Positions 5,793 through 12,330 of a stretch of 12,356 bases of DNA are shown piece after piece (position 1 is the first letter of the stretch; each line of letters starts with the position of its first letter). Origin of the DNA: Actinomycetes bacterium. GTDB taxonomy: Bacteria; Actinomycetota; Humimicrobiia; JAHJRV01. The notes beneath the pieces are model-generated. The model was not told where the DNA came from and made no database searches. It saw nothing but the letters and a program-made list of their open reading frames with translations. Made by a program: the position numbers and the translations under genes. The DNA lies in contig JAUWOM010000022.1 of NCBI GenBank assembly GCA_030612085.1, positions 1 through 12,356 of the forward strand. Reading direction: 5' to 3'.

Positions 5793-6347
5793 TTGGTTTC
5801 TGAAAGAAAAATAAGAAGGCTTGTTGAGAGAGCAAAAAAGTATGATCCAGAAGCATTCAGTGAATTATATGAGCTGTATATAAGAAAAATATATAGATAT
5901 ATACTTTTTAGGGTGGGAGACTATAATGTTGCTGAGGATTTAACTGAGAATGTTTTTTATAAAGCTTTGAACTCAATTGATGGATTTAAATTTAAAAAAG
6001 TGCCCTTTTCTTCATGGTTATTTACAATAGCAGGCAATATTTTAAAAAATTATTATAGGCACAAAGCAGTAGAGAAAAAATATCTTTCTGGAATTGATAA
6101 AGACTTACAAATTTCAAATATAGATGTGCAATTAATATTTGAGAAAGAACTTGACAAACAAGATTTAATAAATGCAATAAATAGATTAAATGTGGAACAA
6201 AGACAAGTAATAATTTTTAAATTTATTTCAGGATTAAAAAATAAGGAAGTCTCAAAGATTATGAAAAAATCTTTAGGGGCGGTGAAAGCTCTTCAATATA
6301 GAGCATTAAGAAATCTTAGTTCTTATTTAAGTAAAAAAGTGAGTTAG
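5793..6347 (+). CDS. ECF-type RNA polymerase sigma factor
   Basis: Redirects RNA polymerase to a small set of promoters. The 184 residues contain region 2 (about 19-91: PEAFSELYELYIRKIYRYI, then AEDLTENVFYKAL and SSWLFTIAGNILKNYYR) and region 4 (about 124-176: INRLNVEQRQVIIFKF and the helix-turn-helix LKNKEVSKIMKKSLGAVKAL). No region 3 and no C-terminal extension are seen, as expected for ECF factors. The TTG at 5793 is preceded by GAGGA with a four-base gap, somewhat short, but no better in-frame start exists. The stop TAG is followed at once by the ATG of the DUF5667-type gene, so the two are co-transcribed and probably coupled. A candidate self-recognised promoter lies at 5746-5774. Confidence 0.92.
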   Translation: MVSERKIRRLVERAKKYDPEAFSELYELYIRKIYRYILFRVGDYNVAEDLTENVFYKALNSIDGFKFKKVPFSSWLFTIAGNILKNYYRHKAVEKKYLSGIDKDLQISNIDVQLIFEKELDKQDLINAINRLNVEQRQVIIFKFISGLKNKEVSKIMKKSLGAVKALQYRALRNLSSYLSKKVS

Positions 6348-7166
6348 ATGACAAAGAAGATTGAGAAAATAATAGACAATTGCATAAAACTAATTTCAGA
6401 GAATAATCTGTCACTAGAACAGTGTCTAAAAAGGTATCCAAAATTTAAAGAAGAATTAAGACCACTTTTGGAATCTTTTATAAAGGTTAAGGAATTTGAG
6501 AAAATAAACCCCCCAGCAATTTTTGAGGATGAAGTAAAAATTCGATTTATAAATATTGTAAAAGCAAAACAGTCTCAGGTTTTACCAAAGAAAGGTATAA
6601 TACCAAGATTTGCAGCACAATTGTCAGGATTGTGGGCTATGTCTACATTAGCAAAAATATCAATTTTTGTAATATTATTACTGTTTATAAGTGGTTTTAC
6701 ATCAATATTATCAGCTAATACATTGCCAGGTGACTTTTTATATCCTGTAAAAACAGCATCTGAAAAAGTCATAATATTTTTCACACCAAATAATAAAAAA
6801 GTAAATTTACATATAATATTTGCTAAGAGAAGATTGGGTGAAATTGAAAAAATGGCTGAAAAAGGAAGAATAGGAGAAATTACTAAAACATTAAATGTTT
6901 TAGAGACTGAAATAGATTCAGTGATTAATTATATGAAAGATTTTGAAATTGATATAAAAACCCAGGAAGTTTTTGATATGATTTTAGAAAATTTTAATGA
7001 ACAAAAAAAGGTTTTAGAAAAAGTTAAGGAAAAAGTTCCAGATGAAGCTAAGCCAGCTATAAAGAAAGCAATTGAAAATAATATGATAAAGAGTAATAAG
7101 ATAGAAAAGATGCAGCAAAATATGATAAAAAAACTTCATGATGAAAATAAACCCGTAGATAAATAA
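6348..7166 (+). CDS. membrane protein with DUF5667-like domain, presumed anti-sigma or sensor partner
   Basis: The 272 residues have a cytoplasmic helical N-terminus (1-95, with LSLEQCLKRYPKFKEELRPLLES), one transmembrane segment (about 102-123) and an outside domain beginning NTLPGDFLYPVKTASEKV (125-142), the hallmark of DUF5667. Long helices follow, including a KRRLGEIEKMAEKG segment (160-173). A C-terminal module at 219-255 is shared with the exported protein encoded at 3549-4208. The gene starts directly after the sigma factor stop with no spacer. By position and topology it is probably the membrane-bound regulator of that sigma factor, but the N-terminus lacks the zinc HxxxCxxC motif of classic anti-sigma domains (its cysteines, C12 and C26, do not fit). 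What it senses is unknown. Confidence 0.82.
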   Translation: MTKKIEKIIDNCIKLISENNLSLEQCLKRYPKFKEELRPLLESFIKVKEFEKINPPAIFEDEVKIRFINIVKAKQSQVLPKKGIIPRFAAQLSGLWAMSTLAKISIFVILLLFISGFTSILSANTLPGDFLYPVKTASEKVIIFFTPNNKKVNLHIIFAKRRLGEIEKMAEKGRIGEITKTLNVLETEIDSVINYMKDFEIDIKTQEVFDMILENFNEQKKVLEKVKEKVPDEAKPAIKKAIENNMIKSNKIEKMQQNMIKKLHDENKPVDK

Positions 7167-7206
7167 AAATAAAGGGTAATTAAAGTATTGTCCGTTTCTT
7201 TATTTT
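7165..7206. terminator. weak AT-rich bidirectional terminator between convergent genes
   Basis: AAAATAAAG at 7166-7174 pairs perfectly with CTTTATTTT at 7198-7206, and the loop is 23 bases. The right arm includes the stop codon of the minus-strand CoA-transferase gene. Both arms are A/T-rich, so the structure is weak. It is the only candidate in the 33-base gap. Confidence 0.4.
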
Positions 7207-7976
7207 CCAATAGCCATTCCTGTCGGGTCTATCTCATGAAGTATTTTTCTTTCTTTTTCAGTTGGGGGAGTTGTAAATTTTATCTTATCAGGGATAATAA
7301 TATCAAAACTACTATTTTCTTTTACTTTCTCTAAATTAACACCTGGATGTAAGAATAAAAGCTTCATTTTTTTTGTTTCATCATCAAATCCATAAACTCC
7401 CAATTGAGTTATAATCCTATAAGGACCACCACCCTCTGGTAAACCTGCTTCTTCTCTAGCTCCCTTACCAGATAAATAACCTGGGGTAGTAATAAAATCA
7501 ACTTTTTCAACAAATCTAAGCTTATCCTGCCTCATTATAATTATAGTTTTTTGACAAAGTGAACCTACATCATTAGCGCCACCACTTCCAGGTAACCTGA
7601 CTTTAAAGTTCTCATAAGAACCGATTACAGTAGTGTTTATATTTCCATATATATCAATTTGTGCAGCTCCTAAAAATCCATAATCCATATACCCTGCCTG
7701 GGTTAGTGACATACTATCATGCATACTTGATGCAGCTATTGCTTTATAGAATGTTCTGGAATCACCAACTGAAATTGGGAGAACAGGTACTTGTGGACCC
7801 ATTGAACCAGCCTCAAAAAATATAAGTAGTTTAGGTGCATGTGTTCTTTGAGCAAACATTGTAGCAATCATTGGTAGTCCTGTTCCAACAAACACTGATT
7901 TTTTATCTTCCAGTAGCCTTCCAGCTACGGTTGCTAAGAGTTCTGTTTGAGTGTAATTAATTTCTTTTTCAGTCAT
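7200..7976 (-). CDS. CoA-transferase beta subunit, glutaconate CoA-transferase (GctB) family
   Basis: Small catalytic subunit of a class I CoA-transferase that moves CoA between acyl groups. It has 258 residues, normal for the family. Glu55 in FFEAGSMG aligns with the catalytic glutamate that forms the enzyme-CoA thioester (Glu54 of the Acidaminococcus beta subunit, established). Other landmarks are AAQIDIYGNINTT (104-116) and the glycine-rich GSGGAND (130-136), followed by TPGYLSG. The ATG (7974-7976) has AAGGGG about ten bases upstream. The alpha subunit gene ends 20 bases upstream in the same direction. Close relatives (IpdAB-type) act on other acids or as hydrolases, so the substrate is open. 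The dehydrogenase gene upstream implies a degradative route. Confidence 0.88.
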   Translation of the reverse strand: MTEKEINYTQTELLATVAGRLLEDKKSVFVGTGLPMIATMFAQRTHAPKLLIFFEAGSMGPQVPVLPISVGDSRTFYKAIAASSMHDSMSLTQAGYMDYGFLGAAQIDIYGNINTTVIGSYENFKVRLPGSGGANDVGSLCQKTIIIMRQDKLRFVEKVDFITTPGYLSGKGAREEAGLPEGGGPYRIITQLGVYGFDDETKKMKLLFLHPGVNLEKVKENSSFDIIIPDKIKFTTPPTEKERKILHEIDPTGMAIGK

Positions 7977-7996
7977 ATTATTTAACCCCTTTTAAA

Positions 7997-9022
7997 TTAT
8001 TTTTTTCTTTTCCTCTCAAGCCAGGGAGCTTTTAGTTTAGCCTTTAGATGTTCAACATCTTCTAAATACTTTAATTTTTTCTGACCACCTATTAGTTCTA
8101 AGTAATCTTCGAATTTTTCAACTGAATAAACATATTTCTCAAAATATTTATTAACTCCTTCAGGTGTTCTGGACATTTCAAGCCACTCACCGATATGTTC
8201 TTCATCAAAGTAGTACTTATATGGCATATTACATGGGTGGGATCCATAGGGTACTTCTATTACTGCATCTACCAAAAAGAATGGTATAACTGTCAGCCAG
8301 GGCTTTTCTCTTATCTCATCGTTATCAATTATCTTTTCTGTTGTCATTATTACTCTTCTTCCTGCTCTTGAGAGTTCAAAATCCTCTATGATTATTCCAT
8401 CAATTTGAGCATTTCCATACATGTCACATCTTGGAACATGCATTACTACTACATCAGGATAACATGCTGGAACTAAACAGATTGGTTTTTTAGAGAATGG
8501 GTCTTTTACTACCTTTGCTGAACTCTGTTTTAATGTGTCTGTTCCTAAAAGATTTCTTGTTGGGATGAAAGGAACTCCCATCATAGCTGCTAAAAATCTC
8601 CATTGATATCCTGCATTACTAATTTCTGCTATAACTTCACACTTTCCTTCCTCGACCAATCTTCTGGAGGCAGGAGATAGACCTCTTAATTCATGAGCAA
8701 AAGCGTAAGCAACCTCAATTTTATTTACACAACCAGAAGCTATTAATAAATCAGAATCATGAACTGCAGTCTTACCTGCAAATATTAAGTTTCTCTTTTT
8801 CTGCCTGATTATCTCATATATTACTGCCATAGAGACTCTAACATGTCCGAATCCTCCAAAGGCAATGAATGAACCATCTTTTACATATTTTTCGACTGCT
8901 TCCTTTACTGTTGTTCTTTTATCTTTTAAATCTCTGTCTTTATTTTCTAAAATCCATTTTCTATTTTCATCTGGATCATGCCATCCAATAAGTTCACCTT
9001 TGCCTTCCTGCAATACTTCCAC
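7997..9022 (-). CDS. CoA-transferase alpha subunit, glutaconate CoA-transferase (GctA) family
   Basis: Partner of the beta subunit encoded immediately downstream; together they would form the active heteromer. It has 341 residues, slightly longer than Acidaminococcus GctA. The extra length includes an N-terminal stretch with ENKDRDLKDKR before the conserved core, which I have the impression is common in anaerobe homologues. The CoA-binding glycine loop FGGFGHVR lies at 55-62, followed by NLIFAGKTAVHDSDLL. Further conserved parts are NAGYQWRFLAAMMGVPFIP (136-154) and CDMYGNAQIDG (199-209). The start is GTG (9020-9022), preceded by GGAGG with a six-base gap. The dehydrogenase gene lies 119 bases upstream on the same strand, separated by a dispersed repeat, so it may be co-transcribed or have its own promoter. 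Confidence 0.88.
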   Translation of the reverse strand: MEVLQEGKGELIGWHDPDENRKWILENKDRDLKDKRTTVKEAVEKYVKDGSFIAFGGFGHVRVSMAVIYEIIRQKKRNLIFAGKTAVHDSDLLIASGCVNKIEVAYAFAHELRGLSPASRRLVEEGKCEVIAEISNAGYQWRFLAAMMGVPFIPTRNLLGTDTLKQSSAKVVKDPFSKKPICLVPACYPDVVVMHVPRCDMYGNAQIDGIIIEDFELSRAGRRVIMTTEKIIDNDEIREKPWLTVIPFFLVDAVIEVPYGSHPCNMPYKYYFDEEHIGEWLEMSRTPEGVNKYFEKYVYSVEKFEDYLELIGGQKKLKYLEDVEHLKAKLKAPWLERKRKK

Positions 9023-9088
9023 CTTTAGCCTCCATTTTAAAAATTAATTTATTACAATAATAAAATGTTAGAAATAATAAGTTTAAAT

Positions 9089-9126
9089 GAGATTCTTCAG
9101 TCGCTATTGCTCCTTCAGAATGACAG
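9089..9126 (-). repeat. dispersed intergenic repeat within the acyl-CoA operon
   Basis: Read on the minus strand it begins CTGTCATTCTGAAGGAGC and ends GACTGAAGAATCTC. I recognise this as the type of short repeat (GTCATTCTGA ... GAAGAATC) scattered between genes in many bacterial genomes, though I cannot cite a family name. It lies between the acyl-CoA dehydrogenase stop and the GctA-type start. A degraded relative lies at 11850-11868. Confidence 0.65.
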
Positions 9127-9141
9127 AAAACTGTAATTATA

Positions 9142-10293
9142 TTATCTGGTTAAATGGCGTGAGATGATCATTCTCTGAACCTCACTTGTGCCCTCTACAA
9201 TCTCAAGTAATTTTGCATCACGATACATTCTCTCTATTTTATATCTGTCCTTATACTTTTTAATATATCCATATCCACCAAAAATCTGAACAGCTTCATT
9301 TGCACAGAAGTTTGCAGTCTCTGTAGAAAAGAGTTTTGCTACTGATGATTCAACTGCACAAGGTTTTTTATTACTGATAAGGCATGCTGCCTTATATGTT
9401 AAAAGTCTTGAAGCATCTATTCTTACTTTCATGTCTGATAATTTTTGTTGAATAAGCTGAAAATTTGAAATTGGTTTTCCAAATTGTATTCTCTTGTTGG
9501 ATCTTGTAACAGACTCTTCTAAACATGCCTGTGCAATAGCTACACCAACACCAGCAACAGCGACTCTACCTTGCTCAAGTACTTTCATAGCTTGTAAAAA
9601 ACCCAATCCTTCTTTTCCAAGTAGATTTTCTTCAGGTACTGTGCAATTTTCAAATATTAGTTCTCCGACCTGAAGTCCTCTAAAACCCATTTTATCTAAT
9701 GTAATTCCTCTATTGAAACCGGGACTGTCTTTTTCAACAATTATGGCACTGATCCCTCTTGCTCCTTTTTCTGGATCTGTTTTTGCCATGACTATTACTA
9801 CATCAGCAATTGGAGCATTAGTGATAAATATCTTGGTTCCATTTACTATATAATTACCATTTTTCTTTATAGCTGTTGTAGTAATTGAAGCTGCATCACT
9901 ACCTGCTTCAGGTTCTGTTAACGCCCATGCTCCGATAATTTCACCTTTTATTACTTTTGGAATATATTTTTCTTTTTGAGCATTAGTTCCAAAATTAAAT
10001 ATATGATATGCAAAAAGGGTTGAGCTTACTCCACACGACAGTGTTGTGGAAGGACATTCTTTTGCTAACTCTTCAACTGCAATTATTGCTTCAAGAAGAG
10101 TTTTACCCTGCCCCCCATATTCTTTAGGATAAACAAGTCCTAAAAAACCAATCTCAGCCAATTTTTTTAAGCTATCAAATGAAAATTGCGCCTTCTCATC
10201 AACATAGAATGCTATAGGTGCAATTTCTTTTTGAGCAAAAATTTTATATTCTTCTTTTAGCTCTACTTGCTCTTTTGTTAATGAAAAATCCAT
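9142..10293 (-). CDS. acyl-CoA dehydrogenase (short/medium-chain type)
   Basis: FAD enzyme that introduces the alpha-beta double bond into an acyl-CoA, passing electrons to electron-transfer flavoprotein. It has 383 residues, family-typical. Visible elements are ALTEPEAGSD (124-133), NGTKIFITNAPIADV (151-165), the GRVAVAGVGVAIAQACLEE helix (242-260), KRIQFGKPI, QIFGGYGY (336-343) and the catalytic base Glu367 in EIVEGTSEVQRMI, the position used by short- and medium-chain enzymes. The ATG (10291-10293) is preceded by GAGAGG with a five-base gap. With the CoA-transferase genes downstream it forms an activation-plus-oxidation unit for a carboxylic acid. The chain length is not determinable, and no ETF genes are in the window. 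Confidence 0.92.
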   Translation of the reverse strand: MDFSLTKEQVELKEEYKIFAQKEIAPIAFYVDEKAQFSFDSLKKLAEIGFLGLVYPKEYGGQGKTLLEAIIAVEELAKECPSTTLSCGVSSTLFAYHIFNFGTNAQKEKYIPKVIKGEIIGAWALTEPEAGSDAASITTTAIKKNGNYIVNGTKIFITNAPIADVVIVMAKTDPEKGARGISAIIVEKDSPGFNRGITLDKMGFRGLQVGELIFENCTVPEENLLGKEGLGFLQAMKVLEQGRVAVAGVGVAIAQACLEESVTRSNKRIQFGKPISNFQLIQQKLSDMKVRIDASRLLTYKAACLISNKKPCAVESSVAKLFSTETANFCANEAVQIFGGYGYIKKYKDRYKIERMYRDAKLLEIVEGTSEVQRMIISRHLTR

Positions 10294-10640
10294 TCCTACC
10301 TCTCTTTTTTGATGAAGTTATTAAATAAAGTGCAATTAAATTTTATGAAATTATTTTATTTATCATATAATAAATTTATTTATAAAAAAACAAAAAATAT
10401 GGTAATTTATCTATTATACAAAATAATAGGGAATAAATTAAAATTAAGCCAACTTCTTAAATTCTATGGAAAAACTGGTATTGACTCAAAATTAATAATT
10501 AACCAACAAAAACAAAATTTAATATTAAGTATTTTTTATATAATAATTTTATATTTGAGTGAAATTTAATAAAAAATTATAAAGAGTCTATAGATTTAAG
10601 CAAAAAACTATTTATTAAGGATATATATTAGAGGTATAAG
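10294..10640 (-). promoter_or_regulatory. divergent gap with a possible promoter for the acyl-CoA dehydrogenase gene
   Basis: The stretch is extremely A/T-rich. On the minus strand a perfect TATAAT lies at 10418-10413 with TTAATT (10441-10436) 17 bases upstream, a mediocre -35. This would give a leader of about 110 bases. I see no RNA structure and no convincing gene. A long plus-strand frame (10309-10569) has no ribosome binding site and looks like chance. Confidence 0.3.
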
Positions 10641-10874
10641 TTGGTAGTTATTGAGGTAAAAGTAATTCCAGATTCTGATAAAAATGAATTAGCTAAGGAA
10701 GATAGTAAAGTTAAAATTAGGGTAAAAGCTTCTGCTGAAAAAGGTAAAGCAAATCAGGCTGTTATAAAATTGTTATCTAAATATTACAATATTTCTAAAT
10801 CATCAATTAAAATTATTAAAGGTAAGAGAAAAAGAAATAAATTAATTAAAATAGATTTAAAAGATACAAAATAA
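10641..10874 (+). CDS. DUF167 (YggU-type) small protein
   Basis: The 77-residue basic protein belongs to the DUF167 family (COG1872), whose molecular role is not established. The hallmark is KASAEKGKANQAVIKLLSKY (29-48), including the GKAN(Q/E)A core, followed by a lysine-rich stretch with GKRKRNKLIKID (61-72). The family typically has 75-105 residues, so this is a short but complete member. The TTG at 10641 is preceded by GAGGT with a five-base gap, and the reading frame has no better start. The PAP2 phosphatase gene follows 89 bases later on the same strand, and a weak hairpin lies between them. Confidence 0.85.
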   Translation: MVVIEVKVIPDSDKNELAKEDSKVKIRVKASAEKGKANQAVIKLLSKYYNISKSSIKIIKGKRKRNKLIKIDLKDTK

Positions 10875-10886
10875 GAAATAAAAGCT

Positions 10887-10910
10887 AAAAAGGAGAGTTA
10901 ATCTTTTTTT
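10887..10910 (+). terminator. weak hairpin with T-tract after the DUF167 gene
   Basis: AAAAAG at 10887-10892 pairs with CTTTTT at 10903-10908 across a ten-base loop, within a run of seven T. The stem is short and A/T-rich, so at most partial termination is expected. Confidence 0.35.
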
Positions 10911-10963
10911 GTGATTTTAAATTTTGCAATTAATAAATAATAAAGACTTTTAGGGAGAATAAA

Positions 10964-11848
10964 GTGGAATATTTTTCAGGATATGAATTTATAAAACTTG
11001 TCCAATCATTTTCAAATTCTTTTTTTGATATTTTTTTTAAATATATAACTATGTTAGGAGATGAGATATTCTATCTAATTTTTATTCCAATTATTTATCT
11101 TTGTTTTAATAAGGTTATTGGTTTAAATTTAATAACTTTTTATCTTGTTTCATCCATTTCCAATACTTATTTAAAAGATTTTTTTCATACATCAAGACCA
11201 TCACCGGAAAAAGTTAGAGTTTTAATTGAGGAGAATGGCTATGCTTTTCCAAGCAATCATGCTCAAGGGGCTGTTGTCTTTTTTGGTTATTTATTGTCAG
11301 AAGTTAAAAAGAAATGGTTGAAAATTATGCTATTAATAATAATCTCTTTGGTTTCATTAAGTAGAATATATTTAGGAGTACATTTTCCAATAGATGTTTT
11401 TGGTGGATGGATAATTGGTTTTCTAATACTAATAATTTTATTATTTCTAATAGAAAAATATCAAGTTTGGGAGTTTTTATCAAATTATAATAAGAAGTAT
11501 TTTCACCATGATTATTTGATCCCAATTTTAATTATTAGTATCCCTCTAATTATTTTTCTTATTTATCCTACCTATTCAACTGGTCAAATTATAGGGGTTT
11601 TATCAGGTATTATCTTAGGAGCAACTTTTGAAAAAAGATATGTAAGATTCAACCCTAAAGCAAAACTTTACATTCAGGTTATAAAAATAATCATAGCTTT
11701 ATCTGTTGCATTGATAATTAGAGTTGGATTGAAAAAAATATTACCGATCACAAATTTTTTCACATATATAAGATATTTTATTATGGGATTATGGCTTACT
11801 TTCATAATGCCATTAATAATTAAAAAAGCTAATTGGGAAGTAAAATAG
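10964..11848 (+). CDS. membrane PAP2-type phosphatase
   Basis: Integral membrane phosphatase that would remove phosphate from a lipid phosphate or diphosphate such as undecaprenyl diphosphate or phosphatidylglycerophosphate; the substrate is not determinable. It has 294 residues and about seven hydrophobic segments. The three PAP2 signatures are present: K71-xxxxxx-R78-P79 (KDFFHTSRP), PSNH at 96-99, and S133-R134 followed by H140 and D144 (SRIYLGVHFPID). The common PSGH is changed to PSNH, while the catalytic His99, His140 and Asp144 remain. The C-terminal part (175-294) adds several membrane helices beyond the core. The GTG at 10964 is preceded by AGGGAG with a six-base gap. It may be co-transcribed with the DUF167 gene. 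Confidence 0.87.
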   Translation: MEYFSGYEFIKLVQSFSNSFFDIFFKYITMLGDEIFYLIFIPIIYLCFNKVIGLNLITFYLVSSISNTYLKDFFHTSRPSPEKVRVLIEENGYAFPSNHAQGAVVFFGYLLSEVKKKWLKIMLLIIISLVSLSRIYLGVHFPIDVFGGWIIGFLILIILLFLIEKYQVWEFLSNYNKKYFHHDYLIPILIISIPLIIFLIYPTYSTGQIIGVLSGIILGATFEKRYVRFNPKAKLYIQVIKIIIALSVALIIRVGLKKILPITNFFTYIRYFIMGLWLTFIMPLIIKKANWEVK

Positions 11849-11849
11849 T

Positions 11850-11868
11850 TGTCATTCTAAACGAAGCA
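11850..11868 (+). repeat. degraded copy of the dispersed repeat
   Basis: TGTCATTCTAAACGAAGCA directly after the PAP2 gene stop resembles the left half of the repeat family seen at 9089-9126 (TGTCATTCTGA followed by a GAAGC segment). Only about 19 bases are recognisable. Confidence 0.4.
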
Positions 11869-11950
11869 CAATATAACTTTATTAAACTTAAGTAAATTTT
11901 TTCTTAACAAAGTTAATTATTTATGTTAATTTTTATTTGAGGTGAGAGAA

Positions 11951-12178
11951 ATGGAAAAAGCAACTTTGGCTGTTAAGTTAAATAATTATGTTATAAAGTC
12001 TGTTAAAAAATTTTGTCAAGATCGCGGTATTAAATATGGATTTTTTGTTGAGAAAGCTCTTGAAGAAAAGTTAGAGAGGGAAGAAATTAAAGAAGATCTC
12101 TTGGATTTAAAGACATTAGTAAAAGAGGAAAAATTAGCAGTACCTTTAGAGGAATATTTAAGGATACGTAATGTGTGA
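11951..12178 (+). CDS. ribbon-helix-helix-like antitoxin, probably truncated, without visible toxin
   Basis: The 75-residue protein starts with a short strand and helix of the CopG/RHH kind (ATLAVKLNNYVIKSVKKFC, then GIKYGFFVEKALEEKL), followed by an acidic, helical C-terminal part (EDLLDLKTLVKEEKLAVPLEEYL) of the type that neutralises RelE/ParE-like toxins. I chose ATG at 11951 because GAGGTGA at 11940-11946 is its ribosome binding site; an in-frame GTG at 11942 lies inside that site. No toxin gene follows: the sequence runs directly into the end of an IS200/IS605-type element, and the stop TGA (12176-12178) probably belongs to the element. The native C-terminus may therefore be lost. The family call is by pattern, not by search. 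Confidence 0.6.
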   Translation: MEKATLAVKLNNYVIKSVKKFCQDRGIKYGFFVEKALEEKLEREEIKEDLLDLKTLVKEEKLAVPLEEYLRIRNV

Positions 12179-12330
12179 ACCACTCTACACCTGAAGGCGA
12201 AAAGCTTCCTGCTTTATAGTCGAGAGCAACCCCTCAACTCCACAGGCGTTAATTCCCGTAGTCCCTACGGTAGATAGGGCTAATTTGAGAATGTTTCTGG
12301 CGGCATTGATGTCTCTATCTATTATCAGAC
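12175..12330 (-). ncRNA. putative omega-RNA (reRNA) scaffold of the TnpB element
   Basis: In TnpB elements the 3' part of the gene and the element end encode the guide RNA scaffold, with the guide read from the flanking DNA. On the minus strand I see CCGTAG-GGA-CTACGG (12270-12256), then GUUGAG/CUCGAC with one G-U pair (12238-12219), then GAAG/CTTC (12208-12193). The guide would begin just beyond about 12175 and copy the end of the antitoxin gene. Structure and position are seen; transcription is inferred. The upstream limit is arbitrary. Confidence 0.45.

Noticed and set aside
6575..6784. 69-codon minus-strand frame
   Set aside because: It is antisense to the DUF5667-type gene across its transmembrane region and has no start signal.
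8865..9047. 60-codon plus-strand frame
   Set aside because: It is antisense to the GctA-type gene's 5' end, and its Ser/Phe-rich composition mirrors Lys/Glu codons.
10309..10569. 86-codon plus-strand frame beginning TTG ATG
   Set aside because: It has no ribosome binding site, a Lys/Asn/Ile/Leu-only composition expected of very A/T-rich DNA, no motif, and it overlaps the promoter region of the minus-strand dehydrogenase gene.
11325..11525. 66-codon minus-strand frame
   Set aside because: It is antisense to the PAP2 phosphatase gene, with no motif or ribosome binding site.
12161..12170. GATACG (CGTATC on the minus strand) near the end of the antitoxin gene, resembling the first block of the sigma-type element
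   Set aside because: The second block GTGTTTTA is missing at the required spacing and the site is inside a coding region, so it is likely chance.
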